This document shows, in pieces, positions 1 through 4,872 of a DNA stretch of 7,441 nt (position 1 is the first letter of the stretch; every line of letters begins with the position of its first letter). The stretch spans positions 1 to 7,441 of the forward strand of contig WFXT01000257.1 of the NCBI GenBank assembly GCA_015490475.1. The letters run 5' to 3'. The notes under the pieces were generated by a model that searched no databases, had not been told where the DNA came from, and saw nothing but the letters and a program-made list of their open reading frames with translations. The position numbers and the translations under genes were made by a program. This DNA is from Bacteroidota bacterium. Its GTDB lineage: Bacteria > Bacteroidota > Bacteroidia > JAADEI01.

Positions 1-810
1 GAGCACTTCAGTTGCTTCATGGCGAGCTTCACCTTTGACACTGCAAAGCTGGGAGATGATAGGTGGATAATAAAATTTGAACTTAAAGGTTATGATAATA
101 AAAATGCTTTACCTGTAAATGATGGATTTGGTGATGTGGAATCATTGAAAACGCACAGACAAATTACTGATGATTTGAGAAAATGGCTAATAGAATGGGT
201 CAAAAAAGCTGCTCCGGAGTTCAAAGATAAAATAGACAATTTGTTAGCAGAAGGAAGACGGGATTGGAGTTTTCGTACATTAGAAAATCCGTCCTCATCC
301 TCATCCTCGAACAAGAAATCCCAGGAAGAAAAGAAGAAGAAATGGACCTTTTCAGGAGCTGTAGAGCTACGACACACGCCTACAGATAACTATGATAAAT
401 CAAAACGCATCCTTGCTGTTCTGTGTGCTTTACACAACGGTTTAGTTGCCCAATCCAGTGGTGAGCTCAACACGCTGGTGCCCATTTTATTTCTTGCTTT
501 GCCGGTGCGTGTGCCTGTGCCCGTGGCACATAGCCTCATCCGTGCCGAAGTGGATAAGAATGGCATTGTTCGGGTCAGAGGTATTAAGGATGTTTTGAGA
601 AATGGTTGGGTGGAGAAGGACTTGTGTTCTTATCTGTATCATGCTGAATCGCGAGTGCAGATTGAAGATGACCTACCTATTTCTTCCTCTTGTGCAGCCA
701 ATACAGATAATGACCATGAGCCTGTTGTTTATAAAGGGAGAGGATGGAAGGATTTTAAGAACAATATTTGGGACCAGCAATGGAAAGCATGTTTGAAACA
801 AAGTCAGTAG
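1..810 (+). CDS. Cas7-like (Cst2/DevR-type) protein, copy 1, 5'-partial
   Basis: The frame is open to the left edge, and the first ATG (base 19) is probably internal. The segment around it, CFMASFTFDTAKLG, aligns with CWKISFAIDVARLG deep inside copy 2 (1488-2351), so the N-terminal half lies outside the window. Counting from the ATG at 19, residues 128-170 (SKRILAVLCALHNGL, then a SSGELNT stretch, then RVPVPVA at 164-170) and RNGWV at 194-198 match the C-terminal half of copy 2. Copy 1 carries roughly 100 extra residues between these blocks. They include six serines (92-97) followed by a Lys/Glu-rich run, which looks like a flexible linker. Cas7 proteins form the crRNA-binding backbone of type I CRISPR effectors and vary in length at this point. 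The Cas7 assignment rests on remembered family motifs through copy 2; homology of the two copies is seen directly. No Shine-Dalgarno precedes base 19. Confidence 0.5.
   Translation, partial: EHFSCFMASFTFDTAKLGDDRWIIKFELKGYDNKNALPVNDGFGDVESLKTHRQITDDLRKWLIEWVKKAAPEFKDKIDNLLAEGRRDWSFRTLENPSSSSSSNKKSQEEKKKKWTFSGAVELRHTPTDNYDKSKRILAVLCALHNGLVAQSSGELNTLVPILFLALPVRVPVPVAHSLIRAEVDKNGIVRVRGIKDVLRNGWVEKDLCSYLYHAESRVQIEDDLPISSSCAANTDNDHEPVVYKGRGWKDFKNNIWDQQWKACLKQSQ
292..309 (+). repeat. Hexanucleotide tandem repeat coding a serine run
   Basis: TCCTCA occurs twice, followed by TCCTCG, in frame with the surrounding gene, and encodes six serines. A purine-rich stretch coding Lys and Glu follows directly. 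Because the unit is six bases, copy-number changes would alter linker length without shifting frame. Nothing in copy 2 corresponds to it. Confidence 0.7.
505..528 (+). repeat. Imperfect GTGNNN hexamer repeat coding VRVPVPVA
   Basis: Four consecutive hexamers start with GTG (GTGCGT, GTGCCT, GTGCCC, GTGGCA). The coded peptide VRVPVPVA is shared as RVPVPV with the second Cas7-like gene, where the DNA is quite different (near 2139-2156). The protein motif therefore looks selected, and the DNA repeat is probably a by-product of valine and proline codons. Confidence 0.5.
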
Positions 811-866
811 GGTTGTCCAAAACAAAATGGGCAAAACAGATCCGCAAGTACATAAATTTATCCTAA
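780..866 (+). CDS. Possible 28-residue ORF overlapping the end of copy 1
   Basis: An ATG inside the last codons of the preceding gene opens a 28-residue reading frame that begins MESMFETKSVGLSK and ends in TAA seven bases before the next start. It is basic and has no recognisable motif or clear ribosome binding site. Its placement, overlapping one gene and stopping just before the next, is like the other small frames in this cassette, so it may help couple translation. It could equally be chance. Confidence 0.15.
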   Translation: MESMFETKSVGLSKTKWAKQIRKYINLS

Positions 867-873
867 TAGGACT

Positions 874-1125
874 ATGGGCTTGAAGAAATTTTACCTGTTG
901 CGACAGCAAAAATGTTTTTCTCTCCAAGATCGCATCCACCAATATCTTCATATGATTCAGTCTTATACTGAATTGGTGCGAAGCAAGCACATCCTGATGT
1001 CCACTAATATCACTCAACACGTGATTGAATACAAGCAAAAACTCAACCGGTTATTTGCTTTGTACCGCCACAATTGGCTGAGGATTCCAAAGCATGAGAA
1101 ATATGCTTACTATGCTGGCATCTGA
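874..1125 (+). CDS. Small basic, probably helical protein of unknown function
   Basis: This 83-residue protein starts at the first ATG after an in-frame stop at 853-855. It is rich in Lys, Arg, Gln, His and Leu with almost no glycine or proline, consistent with a bundle of alpha helices; the repeating SLQDRIHQYLHMIQSY spacing looks amphipathic. There is no signal peptide or membrane segment. I do not recognise the family. Its position between two Cas7-like genes makes a small helical subunit comparable to Cas11 (Csm2/Cmr5-like) one possibility, but no sequence motif supports that and the protein is shorter than most. The gene ends inside the start of the following ORF, which suggests coupled translation. 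Confidence 0.45.
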   Translation: MGLKKFYLLRQQKCFSLQDRIHQYLHMIQSYTELVRSKHILMSTNITQHVIEYKQKLNRLFALYRHNWLRIPKHEKYAYYAGI

Positions 1126-1405
1126 TTTAATAGACTATGATATTGATTGTGTTTTTAGGAAGCACTTTGCTTTTACTATTGCTGAAAACTGTATTTCTTT
1201 TACATCCTCTAAAAGGGATATAAATTCCAATACGGAGACCTCTTCCTTCGGTGAGGTTTTCTTTGAAATTGCTTGTCCTGAATACTTGATTATTGCTAGG
1301 TTGATTGCTAGTTGTGAACCAGACTTGCTGGATGTTAAAGTCTTTCTTCAACATCATCCCAACATAAACATTAAACTCGACCCTCATGGAGAGCCGGCTT
1401 TATAA
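1094..1405 (+). CDS. Small hypothetical protein, overlapping start
   Basis: The reading frame codes 103 residues if started at 1094. Alternative in-frame ATGs at 1103 and 1112 shorten it; the start at 1112 would overlap the previous gene by 14 bases rather than 32 and is as plausible. None has a clear ribosome binding site. The predicted content is mixed strand and helix (for example EVFFEIACPEYLIIARLIAS), with no membrane span and no motif I recognise. It overlaps the next small frame at its end. Its codon choice and base composition resemble its neighbours, so I regard it as a probable gene of the same cassette, but a remnant of a larger broken gene cannot be excluded. Confidence 0.4.
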   Translation: MRNMLTMLASDLIDYDIDCVFRKHFAFTIAENCISFTSSKRDINSNTETSSFGEVFFEIACPEYLIIARLIASCEPDLLDVKVFLQHHPNINIKLDPHGEPAL

Positions 1406-1481
1406 ATTGGCTGATGACCTAATCCAATACTTGCAACGCTGGCAAGAAGTCCTTTTCCAAACTCAAAAGGACAAAAAGTAA
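1386..1481 (+). CDS. Possible 31-residue ORF directly before the second Cas7-like gene
   Basis: The ATG lies 20 bases inside the end of the previous frame. The peptide starts MESRLYKLADDLIQYLQRWQ and ends KDKK at a TAA. It is in the same frame as the following gene, separated only by that TAA and two codons. Its DDLIQYLQRW resembles DDLEKWREYL near the N-terminus of the next protein and DDLRKWLIEW in copy 1. It could be a leader peptide, an upstream extension interrupted by a stop, or chance. Confidence 0.25.
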   Translation: MESRLYKLADDLIQYLQRWQEVLFQTQKDKK

Positions 1482-1487
1482 TTCCAA

Positions 1488-2351
1488 ATGTCCATGCAGT
1501 ATTACCCTATTGGAACCGTCCTCATTGATGACTTGGAAAAGTGGAGAGAATATTTGAAAAGCCTGTTCTCAGGGCTATTGAAGGAAGGTAAGAAAGACTG
1601 TTTAAAATATCGCTTTGAAGACCCTGACAATTTAGAGATACCCATCCACATTCAGACGCTTAGGCAAGGCAATAGATTGTTCCGCTTTATTTCCAAAGGC
1701 AATATCCGTTACTTGCTGTGGCTGTATATGTGTACACAAGGTCCAACTAACAATGCTTGTCCGGAACCTTTTGCTGATACACCCGTTACTCGTCAGGATA
1801 GAACACTACAATTCCAGGTCAATGACGATATTGCCGAAGAGGATATTATTAGACGGTGTGCTGAAATGGACCTGTTTGGGTATATGTACACAGGCGGTTC
1901 ACAAACTCGCGCTCGCAAGGCTGTTTTGGGTATTACAAAGATGGTCAACGTGGGCAGTGATGGGAAGGGTTGTTGGAAAATATCATTTGCTATTGATGTA
2001 GCACGCCTTGGCAGACTTACCGAACATAAGGAGATATTAATTGACCCCAAAGAGTTCAGAAACCGCCTCACGAAAGCATTAGATACAATCTATCATATCT
2101 TAATCAAGCCTTCGCACCTGGCACTTGTAGGACTTGCTCGTGTCCCTGTACCTGTCTTTGACCCATATTTAACTTCTGCGTGCACAGAGAAGCGCGACCT
2201 TATTGCTCAGGCTATATGTGAAGCACTTCAAAACGGATGGGTGGTCAGAAACCAGAAAGTATTTTTACATCCTTCACATGTCGAGGTTGAAACGCCTATT
2301 AGAATGATCTGTAACTTTGATGAACTAATGCAATCAATTCTTGAAAGATGA
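1488..2351 (+). CDS. Cas7-like (Cst2/DevR-type) protein, copy 2
   Basis: This 287-residue soluble protein has several segments resembling the Cas7 (COG1857, Cst2/DevR/Csa2) family that coats crRNA in type I effectors. FRFISKGNIRYLLW (66-79) is placed like the conserved early helix of Cas7. DLFGYM (128-133) followed by RKAVLGITK (143-151) resembles the family's D-x-F-G-Y-M and R-x-S/A-P/V motif pair. FAIDVARLGR (167-176) resembles the central strand. A helix at 190-206 and RVPVPV (218-223) follow. The length is a little below the usual 290-340. A second ATG two codons in (1494) is an alternative start, and no Shine-Dalgarno is visible. The stop overlaps the next ATG by four bases. The C-terminal half is paralogous to 1-810. 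The family call comes from motif memory and is moderate; a regulator-like DevR role or an orphan RAMP protein are alternatives. Confidence 0.55.
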   Translation: MSMQYYPIGTVLIDDLEKWREYLKSLFSGLLKEGKKDCLKYRFEDPDNLEIPIHIQTLRQGNRLFRFISKGNIRYLLWLYMCTQGPTNNACPEPFADTPVTRQDRTLQFQVNDDIAEEDIIRRCAEMDLFGYMYTGGSQTRARKAVLGITKMVNVGSDGKGCWKISFAIDVARLGRLTEHKEILIDPKEFRNRLTKALDTIYHILIKPSHLALVGLARVPVPVFDPYLTSACTEKRDLIAQAICEALQNGWVVRNQKVFLHPSHVEVETPIRMICNFDELMQSILER

Positions 2352-2776
2352 GTAAGAGAGCGGTTAAGTGGGAGAAATTTCTAGATGTAGAATGCGTTGA
2401 TGTTGACAGTCCATTGCTTGACGTTGGAAACGTTGATGATTTACCAGAGGAGTTTGTTGATGAAATTATTGACTACCTTTTGGCAGAAGTGGATTATGAT
2501 GAATGGGAGAAAATTGTCTATCATGTTGCAAAGAAGGTGAGTAAAGGGGATGTTCGTGTTCTTAGAGAAAATTGGGAAAATTTTGCTGACAAGTTGATAT
2601 TAACCTTATGGAAAGGGTGGCGAGGCCGTTATGGTAATGTTAGAATTACCATAAATGAGAGTAGTGTTGATACTACTATTCCGGCCGTTGAGATTGACAT
2701 GCTTTATACTGTATATGCACATGAATATGAGGTTGGAGTTGTTGGAGTTAAGTTATTGAAAGTTTGTCTTAGATGA
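2348..2776 (+). CDS. Acidic hypothetical protein closing the cassette
   Basis: This 142-residue protein starts in an ATGA overlap with the preceding Cas7-like gene, so it is almost certainly cotranslated with it. The first 55 residues are strongly acidic (for example DDLPEEFVDEIIDYLL), with a VD-rich N-terminus. The middle is helical and basic (HVAKKVSKGDVRVLRENW), and the C-terminal third looks like beta strands (GNVRITINESSVDTTIPAV). There is no signal peptide or membrane span. I do not recognise the family. It is too short for Cas5 or Cas6 and has no visible HD, RuvC, HNH or PD-(D/E)xK signature. The acidic face could mean binding to a nucleic-acid-binding partner or mimicry of DNA, but that is speculation from charge alone. 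Confidence 0.6.
   Translation: MSKRAVKWEKFLDVECVDVDSPLLDVGNVDDLPEEFVDEIIDYLLAEVDYDEWEKIVYHVAKKVSKGDVRVLRENWENFADKLILTLWKGWRGRYGNVRITINESSVDTTIPAVEIDMLYTVYAHEYEVGVVGVKLLKVCLR
2732..2749 (+). repeat. Tandem 9-bp duplication coding VGVVGV
   Basis: GTTGGAGTT is present twice head to tail near the 3' end of the acidic-protein gene, coding VGVVGV. It may be a slippage duplication. Being a multiple of three, it keeps the frame. Confidence 0.6.
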
Positions 2777-2805
2777 GCATTTCTTCTACTCTTCTATCCA
2801 CTGGA

Positions 2806-2832
2806 TTATCAGAATTTATTTAATTTTATCAG
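2806..2832 (+). repeat. Two direct TTATCAG heptamers, 20 bp apart
   Basis: The only gap of note between genes (2777-2846) holds TTATCAG at 2806-2812 and again at 2826-2832, in the A+T-rich DNA just upstream of the O-methyltransferase gene. A start-to-start distance of 20 bases is about two helical turns, which would suit a dimeric regulator. No convincing promoter boxes or terminator hairpin are visible in this gap, and a chance repeat in A+T-rich DNA is the simpler reading. Confidence 0.25.
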
Positions 2833-2846
2833 TAAACTCTAAATTT

Positions 2847-3491
2847 ATGATCTGGCAGGAAGCGATAGGCGATATTTCAAAGTATGTGTCTGCACATAGT
2901 TCAAAGGAGGATAATATCTTGCGAGAAATAAACGAAGAGACCGCTCGCTTATTTCCTGAGAAATATGATATGTTAAGTGGGCATCCACAGGGATTGTTTC
3001 TGGAACTTATTTCTCGTATGGTAAAACCGAAGTTTGTTCTTGAAGTGGGAACGTTTGTTGGATACAGTACTATTTGTCTTGCCAGAGGCATTACTGATGG
3101 AGGGCGAATTATAACTCTTGAAAAGAACAGAGCTTTTGAGAATTTAATCAGGCAAAATCTCAAAAAGGCTGGTCTGGAAGAAAAGGTTCTGATTTTGTTC
3201 GGGAATGCTATTGATTTGATACCTGATTTGCCTTATTCCTTTGACCTTGTGTTTATTGATGCAGATAAAGAAAATTATCTTAAGTATGTCAAGTTAATTG
3301 AAGACAAAATGAATCCAGGGGGCATTTTGCTCGTTGATAATACTCTTTGGGGAGGAGAAGTGTTGAATCCAGAAACAAAGCAGGCAATGGCTATTCATGA
3401 AACAAACAGGTATCTTGCTTCGTCTAATAAATGGAAGGCAGTTTTAGTACCGATTCGTGATGGCTTGACAATTGCACAATTTCAGGGTTGA
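2847..3491 (+). CDS. SAM-dependent O-methyltransferase, family 3 (catechol-type)
   Basis: This 214-residue cytosolic enzyme moves the methyl group of S-adenosylmethionine to a hydroxyl, typically on a catechol-like substrate, with help from a divalent metal. The SAM-binding motif LEVGTFVGYST spans 65-75. The acidic residue contacting the ribose is E92 in TLEKN. FIDADK at 136-141 and LVDNTLWGG at 162-170 supply the expected metal ligands D138, D164 and N165, and the terminal RDGL (204-207) is also typical. Length matches the family (about 210-220). The real substrate is unknown. The start is the first ATG in frame with a family-like N-terminus (WQEAIGDISKYVSAHSS). It is followed after one base by the glucosaminidase gene, so it appears to head a four-gene transcription unit. 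It probably serves a conserved housekeeping or small-molecule role. Confidence 0.92.
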   Translation: MIWQEAIGDISKYVSAHSSKEDNILREINEETARLFPEKYDMLSGHPQGLFLELISRMVKPKFVLEVGTFVGYSTICLARGITDGGRIITLEKNRAFENLIRQNLKKAGLEEKVLILFGNAIDLIPDLPYSFDLVFIDADKENYLKYVKLIEDKMNPGGILLVDNTLWGGEVLNPETKQAMAIHETNRYLASSNKWKAVLVPIRDGLTIAQFQG

Positions 3492-3492
3492 T

Positions 3493-4872
3493 ATGAGGTT
3501 GAGTGCTTTGAGGCCGGGTGTGTTATGGTTATGGACATTGTTCGTTTGGGGTCAATATACTTCTGAGGATGTCATAAAATATATTGAAAAGTGGGCACCT
3601 GTTGCTATGGAGGAAATGCGGAGAACAGGGATTCCCGCCAGTATAACTCTTGCTCAAGGAATCTTGGAATCTGGTGCTGGTAAGTCAATGCTTGCTGTCA
3701 AGGCCAATAATCATTTTGGCATTAAGTGTCATGATTGGACAGGTCCCAGAGTTTACAAGGACGATGATAAGAAAAATGACTGCTTCAGAAAGTATAAGTC
3801 AGCTCTTGAATCATATAGGGACCATTCTGAGTTTCTGAGAACACGGAAGAGATATGCCTTTTTGTTTGAATTGGACCCACTGGATTATAAAGCCTGGGCA
3901 CATGGACTAAAAAAGGCTGGATATGCTACCAATCCACATTACGCCCACAGGCTCATTGATATTATTGAAAGATATGGTTTGGCTCGTTATGATACGATGG
4001 TTGTTATGGGTATTAAGTATGATAATATGTCCAAATCTTATTCCGAAGGCAAAGATCGGGATAATTTGGTTGATGTATCTAAAAATCAAAGTTCTGTTCA
4101 ATGGGAGGAAGTGTCAATTAATCACATTAAGGCACTGAGACTTTACGAAACAGTTAATTGGCAAGCCATTAGTGAAAAGTATGATATTCCAGTCAATCGT
4201 TTAAAAGAGTACAATGATTTTTTGCCTGATAGTATTATTGAAAAGGCAGGAATTGTTTTTTTGCAACCCAAACGTAAGAAATCCCTTGTTGCAGAAAGGT
4301 ATCGTGTTCAAGATGGAGAAACCGTTGCATTCATAAGTCAGAAAACAGGAATTAAAATATCATGGCTTAGAAAACGAAATATGCTCGGAGAGTGTCAGGA
4401 ACCTTTGGTAGGCGAATGGCTTGTATTACGGGGGCATAGAACAAGACCGCCACGATATCGTTCCTGTAGTATCGTTGAGATTAGGCATGTTAGTAATAAT
4501 AAGCCTTCTGTCTCTAATGTCAACGAGAGTTCCAAAGGAGAAGTGATAGTGGACGAAGAGTTTCTCTATAGTAAACGCCGAAATTCACATGGTTCTGAAA
4601 CGTTATTAGAGGAGAGTAATAAAAGTAGAATTGAAAGCATCACTTCAGAAGATATGCAGGTTGCTGATAATAAAGCTACTGCAAATTCTTTAGGGAATAC
4701 TTCTAAAAGGCGCATACACATAGTAAAGCAAGGCGAGACTCTTTATAGGATTTCTAAGATGTATAATGTGACTATTGAAGATTTGATGCGAGTCAACAAA
4801 CTCAAGTCAACGACAATCTATGTGGGGCAACGACTGATTATTCCAGATGTTTCACGTGAAACATCCCAATGA
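3493..4872 (+). CDS. Secreted glucosaminidase with LysM repeats (peptidoglycan hydrolase)
   Basis: I start at 3493, one base after the previous stop, because it gives a typical signal peptide: MRLSALRP, a hydrophobic core VLWLWTLFVWG, and likely cleavage near residue 20. An in-frame ATG at 3472 would add seven residues and spoil it. Residues 25-165 form a GH73-type endo-beta-N-acetylglucosaminidase domain with catalytic Glu59 in QGILESGAGKS, then NNHFGIKC (72-79), and the YATNPHYAHRLIDIIERYG block (144-162). Residues 219-260 and 270-313 look like degenerate LysM units; 408-451 is a good LysM (VKQGETLYRISKMYNVTIEDL). A Ser/Asn-rich spacer (330-405) separates them. The enzyme should act in the periplasm, cutting glycan strands while LysM holds the wall. 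The last residues VSRET are dictated by an embedded parS site. The stop overlaps the next start (ATGA). Confidence 0.93.
   Translation: MRLSALRPGVLWLWTLFVWGQYTSEDVIKYIEKWAPVAMEEMRRTGIPASITLAQGILESGAGKSMLAVKANNHFGIKCHDWTGPRVYKDDDKKNDCFRKYKSALESYRDHSEFLRTRKRYAFLFELDPLDYKAWAHGLKKAGYATNPHYAHRLIDIIERYGLARYDTMVVMGIKYDNMSKSYSEGKDRDNLVDVSKNQSSVQWEEVSINHIKALRLYETVNWQAISEKYDIPVNRLKEYNDFLPDSIIEKAGIVFLQPKRKKSLVAERYRVQDGETVAFISQKTGIKISWLRKRNMLGECQEPLVGEWLVLRGHRTRPPRYRSCSIVEIRHVSNNKPSVSNVNESSKGEVIVDEEFLYSKRRNSHGSETLLEESNKSRIESITSEDMQVADNKATANSLGNTSKRRIHIVKQGETLYRISKMYNVTIEDLMRVNKLKSTTIYVGQRLIIPDVSRETSQ
4846..4865. promoter_or_regulatory. parS: parS centromere-like site (ParB binding)
   Basis: A 20-bp perfect palindrome, GATGTTTCACGTGAAACATC, contains the 16-bp canonical core TGTTTCACGTGAAACA at 4848-4863. 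This core is the widely conserved chromosomal parS recognised by the ParB CTP-dependent clamp in many phyla. ParB loads here, spreads along flanking DNA and directs origin segregation and SMC loading. In most bacteria the sites cluster near oriC. An exact 16-mer is expected about 2 in a million times in a random window of this length. The site is inside the glucosaminidase gene, coding DVSRETS in frame, and ends three bases before the symporter ATG. parA and parB are not in the window. Confidence 0.93.

Noticed and set aside
90..377. Minus-strand ORF with a poly-Phe and Asp/Glu-rich stretch
   Set aside because: It is the reverse complement of the Ser/Lys/Glu linker of the + strand gene; its odd composition is explained by that repeat.
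1018..1023. Second CACGTG as another parS
   Set aside because: Only the central hexamer matches; the flanks (ACTCAA and ATTGAA) do not continue the parS palindrome.
1230..1260. Hairpin ACCTC...GAGGT as a terminator
   Set aside because: The stem is only five bases, lies within a reading frame and is not followed by a clean T run.
2777..2846. Rho-independent terminator after the acidic-protein gene
   Set aside because: The gap is A+T-rich but contains no G+C-rich stem followed by a T tract.
3472..3495. Upstream ATG for the glucosaminidase
   Set aside because: It lies inside the methyltransferase gene and would put MHNFRVD ahead of a good signal peptide; the ATG at 3493 fits better.
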